NCBI GenBank assembly: GCA_036703315.1
Contig: DATNPH010000106.1
Location: 1 to 64,000 of the forward strand
DNA length: 64,000 bases
Reading direction: 5' to 3'
Source: DATNPH01 sp036703315
GTDB lineage: Bacteria > Cyanobacteriota > Cyanobacteriia > Cyanobacteriales > Coleofasciculaceae
Part shown: positions 8,290 through 16,776 of the stretch, piece after piece
Layout: every line of letters begins with the position of its first letter
Numbering within the stretch: position 1 is the first letter of the stretch
Program-made: the position numbers and the translations under genes
Notes under the pieces: model-generated
Database searches by the model: none
Seen by the model: the letters and a program-made list of their open reading frames with translations, nothing else
What the model was told of the DNA's origin: nothing

Positions 8290-8936
8290 TCCGGGTTCTG
8301 GTCGCGGCAGATAATCTAATTGTGCGTACTGGGTTGGAGAGCATCCTACGCGCCAACCTGGCGCTTGAGGTGGTTGGCAGTTCGTCGGATGCAGCTACCA
8401 TAGTGCAGAGTATTGATGAGCTACAGCCGGATGTAGTACTACTGGAGGAGCTGGACGTTGATGAGCCTGTATGGGAAAAATTGGCTCTCAGCAGCGAATC
8501 CGATGCCCCCGCGATTGTTGTCTTATGTGATGAGGAACAAAATAATCAGGTAGCTGTTGCGTTACGTTCCGGAGTGCGGGGGGTGTTGTCGCGCAGAGCT
8601 AGCGCTAGCGAGATTGTCGCGTCCGTGGAAGCAGTAGCGGCTGGGGTGGTGGTGCTACATCCTGATGTTGTCAATGCTTTACTGAGCCTCCTGCCTCTCA
8701 AAGAGTCTCCCGAACCAGCGCTGACTCCTTCGCTGCTTCAAGCCTTGACTCCGCGAGAGATTGAGGTTTTAGGTATGTTGGCTCTTGGACTGGGTAACAA
8801 GAGTATTGCTAAGCAACTGAGCATTTCCGAGCATACGGTCAAGTTCCATGTCTCGTCTATATTCACCAAACTCAACGCCTCGACGCGCACTGAGGCGGTT
8901 ACGGTCGGCGCAAGGCTGGGTTTGATTATGCTCTAG
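8286..8936 (+). CDS. LuxR/NarL-type response regulator with degenerate receiver
   Basis: N-terminal receiver-like domain (1-120) and C-terminal LuxR helix-turn-helix (about 150-216: LTPREIEVLGML, KSIAKQLSISEHTVKFHV). The GTG start overlaps the upstream stop. The usual acidic pair of the receiver is AD instead of DD (Ala8, Asp9), and the phosphorylated Asp position in DVVLLEEL is Glu54. Regulators of this type usually work without phosphorylation or are locked in one state. Being coupled to two HtrA-like genes, it may control their expression or be their substrate; this is inference. No histidine kinase is nearby. Confidence 0.88.
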   Translation: MIRVLVAADNLIVRTGLESILRANLALEVVGSSSDAATIVQSIDELQPDVVLLEELDVDEPVWEKLALSSESDAPAIVVLCDEEQNNQVAVALRSGVRGVLSRRASASEIVASVEAVAAGVVVLHPDVVNALLSLLPLKESPEPALTPSLLQALTPREIEVLGMLALGLGNKSIAKQLSISEHTVKFHVSSIFTKLNASTRTEAVTVGARLGLIML

Positions 8937-9003
8937 TTAGACGCGATGAATTTCGTACACAACGAAGAAATGAAAATCTTCCTGCCTACTCCCTATTTTG
9001 GCT

Positions 9004-10149
9004 CTAAGTACGAGTACTCAACTGTACACGCTGCCGTTGTAGAACCTCGGTATAAAGCTTTTCGAGCTGGGTGATATTGTCGCTGAGAGTATAGCGTTCT
9101 AGAACTCTCGCCCTTGCTTTTTGTCCCAGTAAAGTGATCCACTCTGGGTGGTCACGAAACTGAGGTAAGAGAGTGCGAAGCTGGGATGTCACCCAACGGG
9201 TATTGAGAATTACGCCAGCGCCATCTTCCAAGACTTCTCCATCAGCTCCAGCATCCGTTGCCACACAGGCGACGCCGCAAGCCATTGCTTCAAGTAACGA
9301 TAAAGATAGCCCTTCTAATAGAGAAGGCAAAATAAACACATCTGCTGCCTGTAGAATCTCGATTCGCCGTTGCTCATCAGCCACAAATCCCAGCCAGATG
9401 ATGTTGTGTTCCTCTCCATAAAACGGCATCAGAGAGGCTGATAGATGACCGTTACCAACAATAACTAGCTTGCAAGAGTTACCAAGCTCGGACTGTTTCC
9501 AAGCTCGCAGCAGTGCCTCGACATTTTTTTCGGCGGCAATTCGACCTTGGTAGACAAACAGGCGTTTGGCATTAAATTGTGACTTGAGATTCGAAACTCC
9601 AGGAGAATATTTCTGGACATCAACCCCATTGGGAATCACAGCAAGCTTCTCTTCGGGAACACCCAGTCGCCCTAGGACATTTCGCTGAAGTTGAGAAAAA
9701 ATTATTACGCGGTCATAGTGTGCCAGAAACGGCGCGTATACCTGATAGGTGAAAAGCTGTGTTCCCGACTTCAGGTTTCGCCGCTTACCATCAAAAGGCG
9801 GATGGAAGGTGGCAACTAGGGGTATATTGAGTTCCTCGCAGATTTCCGGTAGCAGAAAATCTAAAGGAGATAAAGTCAGAGACGCATGGACTATATCAGG
9901 TCGGAGTTGCTCTAGCGATCGCGTTAAGACCTTGCTCGCTTTCAGCGTCGGAATCGTGTAAACCTGAGATTTGTAAAAGAACGGAAGCGATACTTCCTGG
10001 TAGCCCGACCAAGTAGTAGCTTCTTCTTCTTGGGCAAAGTGAAGGAAACTGACCTCGTAGCCTCGGTCTAATAAGGCGTTAGTAACTTCCCGACCATAAG
10101 TAACATTTCCACAAAATGGTGATTTTTTTCCGAGCCAGGCGATATGCAT
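9004..10149 (-). CDS. Family 4 glycosyltransferase (GT-B fold)
   Basis: Retaining GT4 enzyme. The N-terminal acceptor domain has GREVTNALLDRGYEV and DIVHASLTLSPLDF. The C-terminal donor domain has FVYQGRIAAEKNVEALLRAW, NIIWLGFV and the E-x7-E motif (EGLSLSLLE) within LPSLLEGLSLSLLEAMACG. Length (381 aa) is normal. It lies 20 bases after the MFS carrier gene on the same strand, so they are likely cotranscribed. Product may be a glycolipid or exopolysaccharide; the donor cannot be deduced. Confidence 0.9.
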   Translation of the reverse strand: MHIAWLGKKSPFCGNVTYGREVTNALLDRGYEVSFLHFAQEEEATTWSGYQEVSLPFFYKSQVYTIPTLKASKVLTRSLEQLRPDIVHASLTLSPLDFLLPEICEELNIPLVATFHPPFDGKRRNLKSGTQLFTYQVYAPFLAHYDRVIIFSQLQRNVLGRLGVPEEKLAVIPNGVDVQKYSPGVSNLKSQFNAKRLFVYQGRIAAEKNVEALLRAWKQSELGNSCKLVIVGNGHLSASLMPFYGEEHNIIWLGFVADEQRRIEILQAADVFILPSLLEGLSLSLLEAMACGVACVATDAGADGEVLEDGAGVILNTRWVTSQLRTLLPQFRDHPEWITLLGQKARARVLERYTLSDNITQLEKLYTEVLQRQRVQLSTRT

Positions 10150-10169
10150 TCAGGTTGAGTATTGAGTCT

Positions 10170-11636
10170 CTATTTGTCAGTTTGGGTTGACATAGATGAT
10201 CTTGTACGGGAAATATACCAGTTTACGACCCCTCCCGCGATCACCAATGCTGCCAAACCGAAAAATACAGACCGTAATCCCACCATCGTCTCAGCCAAAC
10301 CGGCTAATGCCAACGGTAAGCTCAGGGCTATATTGATGGCATTATTTTGTAGCCCAAAGACTTTTCCCCGCATCTCTTCTGGAGTTTCTGCCTGAATGGT
10401 TGTCTGCATGGGGATGCCGATGAGGGAGGCAAAACCCCCTAAAAGCAGTGTCATCAGTAAAGTCATCCATAAATGATGGGTAAACAGGGCTACACCCACC
10501 AGCGAACCTGCCATACCGAGGGAACCATACAGGCTCAGTCGGGCATGAGACAATTGCTGACCCCAGTGTCCCAAGATTGCCGCACCGCAGGCTAGACCGA
10601 CGCCGCCAACAGCTAGTAAAAAGCCGAACTGGGATGTCTTCATGCCGGGAAGAGTTTCTGCTAAACGAACAGCTAGAACAGACAAAGCGGCAAAGACGGA
10701 AAACAGAATTACTAGTTGAATTAAGGCATTGCGGACACGTCGATGGTGTTTCATGTAGTACAGACCATCTTTGATGTCTTCCCAGACGTGAGGCGTCTCC
10801 CCGGTAGGAGCCTCTCTATTCTCACCCGTCTTTAGCAGTAGGAGTAGTAGTCCTGCGATCGCATAAGAGCCTCCCACTACCAGTTCTTTGCCAAAGTCTC
10901 CTCCAATACCGAACCAACCTACGATGGTATCTGCAAGTGCTAAAAGCGGATCGCCCACTGCAAAGCCAATAATCAACGACGCCATGATCGTTGTTGTATA
11001 AAGAGAGTTAGCCGAGAGCAGGTTTTGAGGCTTTACAATTAGCGGAATCACCGTCTGCTCTGCTGGTGCAAAAAACTGTGTCAGTGTGGAAACCAAAAAT
11101 GTAATCCCCAACAACACATAGAAGCCTACTGGTAAACCGTAAAGGGGTGCCCAGCCTTTAGTTATCCACAACAATATCGGCACTGATAAAACTAGGACGC
11201 CTCGCAGGAGATTCGTCGCTACTAGTACAGCCTTCTTAGACCATCGATCAACAAAAACACCTGCAACTGAACCAAACAGCACAGCCGGGATAGTGAAAGC
11301 AATCATGATTGCCGTTACCCAGCCACTAATGGTTTGACCCCTGTCTTGAAAGCGACTAGCAATTAGGGCAATCATTAGCACTAGATAAATCTTATCTGCC
11401 AGCTGAGAAAAGACTTGTCCACTCCACAACGTTAAAAAGTTGCGGTTTTTCAGAACTGGCGCAAACCCTTGTTTTAATGGCTCGGCATGTGCCTCATCGG
11501 CGTCTTGTGGAAACTCTTCGGCTTCGGTTTGCTTTAGCTGTTGAGCTCCTATGGAGCTTGGCTGCCCCATACTCACAGACTCTTTTTCAGAAGGATCATT
11601 TGTTCCTGGTTCAGACTCGGATAATCGCATTCTCAA
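10170..11636 (-). CDS. MFS transporter (MFS_3/EntS-like)
   Basis: Major facilitator with about 12 membrane segments. The first loop motif is present as GVFVDRWSKKAVL, and the family start LTLWSGQVFSQLADKIYLV is clear at residues 66-85. A 65-residue acidic, Glu/Gln-rich cytoplasmic extension precedes it. The C-terminal half has GLACGAAILGHWGQQLS and IPMQTTIQAETPEEMRGKVFG, which is typical of drug- or siderophore-export carriers. The gene follows recO by 73 bases and precedes the GT4 gene by 20, in one minus-strand run. Substrate unknown. Confidence 0.9.
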   Translation of the reverse strand: MRMRLSESEPGTNDPSEKESVSMGQPSSIGAQQLKQTEAEEFPQDADEAHAEPLKQGFAPVLKNRNFLTLWSGQVFSQLADKIYLVLMIALIASRFQDRGQTISGWVTAIMIAFTIPAVLFGSVAGVFVDRWSKKAVLVATNLLRGVLVLSVPILLWITKGWAPLYGLPVGFYVLLGITFLVSTLTQFFAPAEQTVIPLIVKPQNLLSANSLYTTTIMASLIIGFAVGDPLLALADTIVGWFGIGGDFGKELVVGGSYAIAGLLLLLLKTGENREAPTGETPHVWEDIKDGLYYMKHHRRVRNALIQLVILFSVFAALSVLAVRLAETLPGMKTSQFGFLLAVGGVGLACGAAILGHWGQQLSHARLSLYGSLGMAGSLVGVALFTHHLWMTLLMTLLLGGFASLIGIPMQTTIQAETPEEMRGKVFGLQNNAINIALSLPLALAGLAETMVGLRSVFFGLAALVIAGGVVNWYISRTRSSMSTQTDK

Positions 11637-11709
11637 TCTTCAGGTAATAAATTAAATCGATATTGACTAGACTTAAAAAAATTATTAATTACTAGGCGTG
11701 TAAATCTCA

Positions 11710-12642
11710 TCAGTCAGAAGTAGACAAAGCATCTACCAATGCGGCTGAGCGAATGGAGCGACCAAAGTGATACTGAGCATAATCCCGTAAAATTCGCTCC
11801 ACTTTTGCCCAGACTGTATTAAAAGATTTAAGGGACAATAAATTCTCTAGCTGTTTTGGTAACATAGCATTCAGATCGGGTAGCTCAGCTTCTGCTAACC
11901 TTTGGAGCAGCGTCAATTCAATAGCGTCAAGCTTCGTGTTTAGTCGTGGAGGGGGCGCAGTATCGGCATGCGTCTGTTCGCTACTTGGTGTTTGAGTCAT
12001 AGATCCTCCCCTGGAAATAACTGAACTGCTTAATCTTCCAAGTCCGGAATCATTCCCCGCTAAACTGACCGTTCCACCCGCATCTATACTGAAACCAACC
12101 CGCCAATCGGGGTCTGTAAAATTCGGTTGGAGGGTGTTCTGGGTTACACAACAAACCTGAACCTGAGGAGCAACGCCTGCCAGCGCCAGCAGGTGAAAGA
12201 CGCCATGGGACAAGTGCGCTAACACTAAAGATGCCCCCGCCTGATCGCTAGTGCTATTGGGCAACTGATCCAAACGCCGTAGATGTTCATTGAGCAGTGC
12301 GTACAGTTCCTCCTGTGGCTGCTCACTTAAAGCATGGCAGAGAACTAATTCTGCCAGATACTGACTTGCGGCTAGTTTACCTAAATTTTTACTTAATCCT
12401 GGGTAGGATTCCAAAGTCTCTGCTTGGGTGATTTTATCAAGCGATCGCCCTTTCGCCAGCAGCAGCTCATTAACCACAAACAAGCCACTTCTGCCACTCA
12501 ACTGCGACTTCTGCTTGCGTGCCCCCGGTGCCACTGCCCGAATCAGACCAAACTCCCGCGTCAAAATTGTGACTAATTTATCCGCTTCACCCAGCGGCAT
12601 ACTCTTAAGATTGATTCCAGTGGCTTTGTAGGTTCGACTCAT
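11710..12642 (-). CDS. recO: DNA repair protein RecO
   Basis: RecO loads RecA with RecR during gap repair. The OB-fold N-terminus is clear (GINLKSMPLGEADKLVTILTREFGL and RAVAPGARKQKSQLSGRSGLF), followed by the helical domain (ASQYLAELVLCHALSEQPQEELYALL) and a Cys-containing segment (VCCVTQNTL). Odd: residues about 195-235 form a Ser/Thr/Pro-rich, low-complexity stretch inside the C-terminal half, longer than in most RecO. Between this gene and deoC lie short direct repeats built on CAGTTGTC/CGGTTGTC (12655-12696). Gene order deoC-recO is also seen in other cyanobacteria. Confidence 0.9.
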   Translation of the reverse strand: MSRTYKATGINLKSMPLGEADKLVTILTREFGLIRAVAPGARKQKSQLSGRSGLFVVNELLLAKGRSLDKITQAETLESYPGLSKNLGKLAASQYLAELVLCHALSEQPQEELYALLNEHLRRLDQLPNSTSDQAGASLVLAHLSHGVFHLLALAGVAPQVQVCCVTQNTLQPNFTDPDWRVGFSIDAGGTVSLAGNDSGLGRLSSSVISRGGSMTQTPSSEQTHADTAPPPRLNTKLDAIELTLLQRLAEAELPDLNAMLPKQLENLLSLKSFNTVWAKVERILRDYAQYHFGRSIRSAALVDALSTSD

Positions 12643-12732
12643 TGGTCAGTGGCGGTTGTCATTGGTCGGTTGTCAGTTGTCCGTTGTCAGTTGTCAAAAG
12701 GGAATTGATTACTACTGTGTGTTCCCGGTTTC

Positions 12733-13419
12733 TCATTTCTCATCCCCCTGTTCCAGGGTATCGCGTTGTCGCAGTAGATCGGGGCCACGAGATGTTCCCA
12801 ACCGTGTCGCACCAGCAACGACTAAATCCAAAGCTTGCTCAATCGTGCGTATGCCTCCTGCTGCCTTAATGCCAATTTGTCCCTGTGTCACCTTTTTCAA
12901 GAATTGAACGTCAGCAACTGTAGCACCTCCGTACCAGCCCGTACTGGTTTTGAGAAATTGCACCCCAGCATCCATACATATTTCTGCTACCAGTCGTTTT
13001 TCTGCATCTGTTAAAAGAGCAGTTTCTAGAATAGCTTTGACAGTTTGACCCGTTTCATCACAGATTTGGGCGATTTCCCGGTATAGTCCATTAGTATTTC
13101 CCGCCTTCACTCCACCGATGTGGATGACTACGTCTAGTTCGGTCGCTCCGTTTTCCACCGCTTCCTGCGCTTCGTAGAGCTTTGCCGCTGGTGTTGTTGC
13201 ACCGGTGGGGAAACCGATGACTGTACAAACTTTCGGTGCCCTACCCTGAAGCAGCTCAGCCGCTTGTTTTACATAAACTGGATATACACAAACGCTGGCA
13301 AACTGAAAGCGGTCTGCCTCTTGACAACTTTTTTCCACTTGCTCCGGTGTTGCGGCTGGATTTAGCAGCGCATGATCGATTAACGGAGCAATATCTATGT
13401 CCGGATAGTCTATAGCCAT
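12733..13419 (-). CDS. deoC: Deoxyribose-phosphate aldolase
   Basis: Class I aldolase that cleaves 2-deoxyribose-5-phosphate to glyceraldehyde-3-phosphate and acetaldehyde in deoxynucleoside salvage. The Schiff-base lysine lies in FLKTSTGWYGG, a second active-site lysine in IGIKAAGGIRT, and the catalytic aspartate region is ELDVVIHIGG. Full length at 228 aa. First gene of the minus-strand run deoC-recO-MFS-GT4. A nucleoside transporter elsewhere in the window (54345-55955) fits a salvage role. Confidence 0.95.
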   Translation of the reverse strand: MAIDYPDIDIAPLIDHALLNPAATPEQVEKSCQEADRFQFASVCVYPVYVKQAAELLQGRAPKVCTVIGFPTGATTPAAKLYEAQEAVENGATELDVVIHIGGVKAGNTNGLYREIAQICDETGQTVKAILETALLTDAEKRLVAEICMDAGVQFLKTSTGWYGGATVADVQFLKKVTQGQIGIKAAGGIRTIEQALDLVVAGATRLGTSRGPDLLRQRDTLEQGDEK

Positions 13420-13717
13420 TACTTTGTTCGCTAAGTATATTTTTCTTATATCAAACTCTTAAGTTATTAAGAAAATCTAAAGAGATTTTCTCATACAATA
13501 GCTGGTTCAAGTTTACAGGGAGTAGGGGAAGTAAGATTTCCATTCTTCGTTGGGTACCCGCATTCATAAGCGTCTCCTACCTAATTGGCTGTAAGCTGTC
13601 ACGCCTATAAGTTGCACTATGGCAATGGCTAAAAGTCTCGCGACTCTATAAGATTAGAGAATTTTGACTTTGAAATTTTGAATGGCTTACTACCCCTTTT
13701 TCCCTAATCCACAAAAT

Positions 13718-13752
13718 GTTGTAGAGACGTTTTAGCAGAACGTCTCTACAAC
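13718..13752. repeat. Long perfect hairpin, TAGAGACG family
   Basis: Fourteen-base perfect arms (GTTGTAGAGACGTT and its complement) around a 7-nt loop. The same TAGAGACG core forms the palindrome at 5821-5846. Such GTAGAGACG palindromes are common between genes in cyanobacterial genomes. It sits in the 487-base gap between deoC and msrB, which otherwise holds several GCGATCGC-like sites and no gene I can support. Confidence 0.65.
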
Positions 13753-13906
13753 TAGAAAGGAAAAGGGGACGATTGCTGCTTGGGTAATGACGATCGCCTC
13801 CCGTCTTCTAAACCCTGCGGTGAAAGATGGATGGAGCGCGATCGCGTTTTAGTCTATTCAACTTGAAGCGATCACACCGCCGCTAAATTGACAATGTTGT
13901 GTAAGC

Positions 13907-14401
13907 TCAGTCGGCATTAAATTTAAGAGCGACACCGTTCATGCAATAACGTTTACCAGTGGGTGCCGGACCATCGTCAAACACATGACCTAGATGTCCA
14001 CCACAGCGATGGCAATGCACTTCAACTCTGGTCATGAAGAAGGCACGATCTACAGATGTGTCGATCGCACCTTCAAGTGGATCGAAAAAGCTAGGCCAGC
14101 CGGTGCCACTATTGAATTTTGTTTCAGATGAGAAAAGTGGTAGGTCACATGCTGCACAGACAAAAGTGCCCTTGGCATATTGCTTATCAAGTGGACTAGT
14201 GTGAGCACGTTCAGTACCATGTTTACGCAGTACGTGAAACTGCTCCGGCGTCAAAATTTTGCGCCACTCTTCTTCACTTTTGGTGATTTCAAAGTCACTT
14301 TTTGAAGTTGTCATAACGCTTGAACTCCTATGCAGATAATGTGATAATAATGCTGTGCTACAACATGCAGCACCAGCCTGTAAAAGATGCCGTTTCTTCA
14401 T
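13907..14401 (-). CDS. msrB: Peptide-methionine (R)-S-oxide reductase
   Basis: MsrB repairs methionine-R-sulfoxide in proteins. The zinc-binding cysteines are CAAC (82, 85) and CHRC (130, 133), the catalytic cysteine is in RYCMNGVAL (C153), and the conserved GTGWPSF and GHVFDDGP segments are present. Residues 1-29 (MKKRHLLQAGAACC onward) form an extra hydrophobic N-terminus that could be a membrane or export signal; a shorter form may start at Met30. It closes a minus-strand group with purU and a 59-aa protein. Confidence 0.93.
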   Translation of the reverse strand: MKKRHLLQAGAACCSTALLSHYLHRSSSVMTTSKSDFEITKSEEEWRKILTPEQFHVLRKHGTERAHTSPLDKQYAKGTFVCAACDLPLFSSETKFNSGTGWPSFFDPLEGAIDTSVDRAFFMTRVEVHCHRCGGHLGHVFDDGPAPTGKRYCMNGVALKFNAD

Positions 14402-14411
14402 GATCCATCAT

Positions 14412-14591
14412 TCAGTTGCCGATTAACCAGTCAATCCAGTCCTGCAAGGAATCACCTGGCTTGCTCACTAGAATCAGCGGCTGCCCTGAATTAACGCTGA
14501 TAGATCTATTAAAGTTAGCTAAGAAGCATTTCTGTTGATGGAGTTGGGTAATCAAAGTCTGCATTAACTCGACATCAAGAGCACTGATCAC
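14412..14591 (-). CDS. Small hypothetical protein, 59 aa, between purU and msrB
   Basis: A frame bounded by an upstream stop (14607-14609) and TGA at 14412-14414. From GTG 14591 it encodes 59 residues including VELMQTLITQLHQQKCFLA, RSISVNSGQPLILV and DSLQDWIDWLIGN. The amphipathic helix, beta-strand and tryptophan-rich tail look like a small folded domain. It ends ten bases before the msrB start and begins 49 bases after purU, so cotranscription is likely. No ribosome site precedes the GTG, and the true start could be the internal ATG (residue 10). Family not recognised; the evidence is reading-frame quality and context only. Confidence 0.5.
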   Translation of the reverse strand: MISALDVELMQTLITQLHQQKCFLANFNRSISVNSGQPLILVSKPGDSLQDWIDWLIGN

Positions 14592-14640
14592 TTGGTGGAG
14601 GTTAGCGACTCATCTCAGGGCCAGCTAACTGTTAGTCATT

Positions 14641-15495
14641 TTAAGCAAATACTACGGTTCGATTACCATAGACCAGCACCTGATGTCGTAAGTGTAAGCG
14701 TACTGCTCTGGCTAAAACAACTCGTTCTAAGTCCTTTCCTTTACGAATCAGGTCAGCCACACTATCTCGGTGGCTGACTCGCACCACATCTTGCTCAATA
14801 ATCGGTCCTGCATCCAGTTCAGGAGTGACATAGTGTGCTGTAGCACCTATAATTTTGACGCCTCGCTCATGTGCCTGGTGGTAGGGTTTAGCACCGGCAA
14901 AGGCAGGTAAAAAGGAGTGATGAATGTTGATGATTTGAGGAAATTGGACAATAAATTCTGGGCTGAGCACTTGCATATACTTGGCGAGAATCACCAAGTC
15001 GATGTTGTACTGACGTAGGAGTTCTAGTTGTTTGGCTTCCTGGTCAGCTTTGTTGTCTTTGGTAATTGGAATATGATAAAAGTCTGAACCAAATTGCTCA
15101 CTGACAACTTTAAGATTGGGATGATTACTAATAATTAATGGAACGGCTGCGGAAAACTCTTTTGCTCGTTGCCGCCAGAGTAGGTCTACCAGGCAGTGGT
15201 CTTGCTGACTCACCCAGATGGCTATCCGAGGCATGGTTTCACAAAAGTGAAGTTGCCAGTTAGCTTGTAGAGGTTGAGCAATGGCATTAAATGCCGGCCC
15301 AATCAACTCGTGTGGCAAATTAAACCCATCCAGCTGCCATTCAATACGGGCAAGAAATAACCCAGCGGCAAAGTCTGTATGTTGGTCAGCGTGGATGATA
15401 TTGCCGCCGTTAGAGTAGATAAAGTTGGCGAATTTGGCGACAAGTCCCTGTTGGTCGGGGCAAGAAATGAGTAGCGTTGCAGTGGGGACTGTCAT
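14641..15495 (-). CDS. purU: Formyltetrahydrofolate deformylase
   Basis: PurU hydrolyses 10-formyl-tetrahydrofolate to formate and tetrahydrofolate. An N-terminal ACT domain (about 1-80, TATLLISCPDQQGLVAKFANF) is followed by the formyltransferase fold with IAIWVSQQDHCLVDLLWR, the catalytic INIHHSFLPAF and GATAHYVTPELDAGPII. Length 284 aa is standard. First gene of the purU-59aa-msrB run. Confidence 0.95.
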   Translation of the reverse strand: MTVPTATLLISCPDQQGLVAKFANFIYSNGGNIIHADQHTDFAAGLFLARIEWQLDGFNLPHELIGPAFNAIAQPLQANWQLHFCETMPRIAIWVSQQDHCLVDLLWRQRAKEFSAAVPLIISNHPNLKVVSEQFGSDFYHIPITKDNKADQEAKQLELLRQYNIDLVILAKYMQVLSPEFIVQFPQIINIHHSFLPAFAGAKPYHQAHERGVKIIGATAHYVTPELDAGPIIEQDVVRVSHRDSVADLIRKGKDLERVVLARAVRLHLRHQVLVYGNRTVVFA

Positions 15496-15761
15496 GGTGT
15501 AAGTATTAGCTCAGAACTCATGGCGTATAAGAATACAATACGCAGATTCAGTCCATTGTGGAGTATAAGTGTGTTTATCGATGCGATCGCCTCAGGAAAG
15601 TCCTGCGACATCAAGCTATTGTCACGTTGACTACTCATTACCCGATGTTCGAGGGCTATAAAGTAGAAAAGAGGAAGTTGACTCAGAGTGTATTGGCTGA
15701 CAACCTGATTAAACACTCTCGCTACCCCTGATGTATCGAGCTGCACAACTTTCCTTGAGTA

Positions 15762-16568
15762 GTGACATTCGCTGTAAGAAGACCTTTTATTTTGAAGTTG
15801 TCTAGAAACCTCAGTAAAACAACCGCTAGGACAGCATTGGCGCAACATAAGTTGCCTTCAACACCGCCGATTATTGGTATTACGACACACAAACACACAG
15901 AAGTAGGTACCTTTTATTCACCAGTTGGCTATGCCAATGCGGTACGGCGTACAGGTGGTGTACCGATTCTACTGCCACCAGGCGAACCTGACCCAATGGT
16001 CTTTCTCGAGGTAGTGGATGGTCTAATTTTCACAGGCGGAGGTGACTTAGACCCAGCAACTTACAACGGTTCAACGCACCCAACCATCTACGGTGTAGAC
16101 TCGGAGCGGGATGCCTCTGAACTGGCACTGGCTAAGTTGGCAATGCAACTGGATAAACCAGTTCTAGGTATTTGTCGTGGCTTAGAGGTGCTGATAGTAG
16201 CTAGTGGCGGAGACTTAGTGCAGCATATACCGGATGAATTTGGACAGACAATACTGCACCGACTTGACGTACTCAAACCTAGTGAGCATAGTGTGCAGAT
16301 TTTACCGGAAAGTCAGCTGGCTACCATTATTGGGATAACAGAGATAACTGTTGTCTCCTGGCATCATCAAGCGGCACGGACTGCGCCACCTGGTTGGCGT
16401 GTCACGGCAAAGGCACCGGATGGCGTTGTTGAGGCACTCGAGCATGAACACCATCCTTGGGGAATTGCACTTCAGTGGCATCCAGAACTCTCACCTACTG
16501 ACCCTTTGCATTTGTGCATCTTTCACGCCTTTCTTGAGGCAGTTAGTGCTCGAAAAGCCCAACTATAA
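15762..16568 (+). CDS. Class I glutamine amidotransferase-like hydrolase (peptidase C26, PuuD-like)
   Basis: Gamma-glutamyl-gamma-aminobutyrate hydrolase family. The fold starts at PPIIGITTHKH, with the typical GYANAVRRTGGVPILLPP and DGLIFTGGGDLDPATY. The nucleophile is the Cys in LGICRGLEVL, and the His/Glu pair is in LQWHPEL. The likely reaction is hydrolysis of gamma-glutamyl compounds. The frame opens at a GTG (15762), but about 30 residues before the conserved start look non-homologous and may not be translated; a TTG at 15852 is an alternative. No operon partner on this strand. Confidence 0.85.
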   Translation: MTFAVRRPFILKLSRNLSKTTARTALAQHKLPSTPPIIGITTHKHTEVGTFYSPVGYANAVRRTGGVPILLPPGEPDPMVFLEVVDGLIFTGGGDLDPATYNGSTHPTIYGVDSERDASELALAKLAMQLDKPVLGICRGLEVLIVASGGDLVQHIPDEFGQTILHRLDVLKPSEHSVQILPESQLATIIGITEITVVSWHHQAARTAPPGWRVTAKAPDGVVEALEHEHHPWGIALQWHPELSPTDPLHLCIFHAFLEAVSARKAQL

Positions 16569-16632
16569 TAAGCTAATGTGAATTTGACTGACGTATCTAG
16601 GTAAGGCAGACAATTCTTACCCTTTTTAACTA

Positions 16633-16772
16633 GGGGAGGAAGGGCGGGCTAGCGGATAGTGGATAGTAGAGCGCAACTGTTCATTTTTTGGAGAAGTGTT
16701 GTAATCCCTCTCGACTTACCTACTCTGTGCTAACCACTAACTCAATCCTGCCTTATTAAGGTGGGGTTCTCA
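16633..16772. repeat. Dispersed intergenic element, copy A
   Basis: About 140 bp starting GGGGAGGAAGGGCGG and ending with AACTCAATCCTGCCTT, ATT, AAGGTGGGGTT. A second copy with the same ends but a different interior lies at 39930-40081. In both cases the conserved hairpin end lies within about 10 bases of the stop codon of a minus-strand gene, so it may serve as its terminator. Mobile origin is an inference from the shared ends. Confidence 0.5.
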
Positions 16773-16776
16773 GCAA

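Noticed and set aside
15492..15848. 118-aa minus-strand frame overlapping the C26 hydrolase start
   Set aside because: No ribosome site or recognisable domain, and it opposes a well-supported gene over part of its length.
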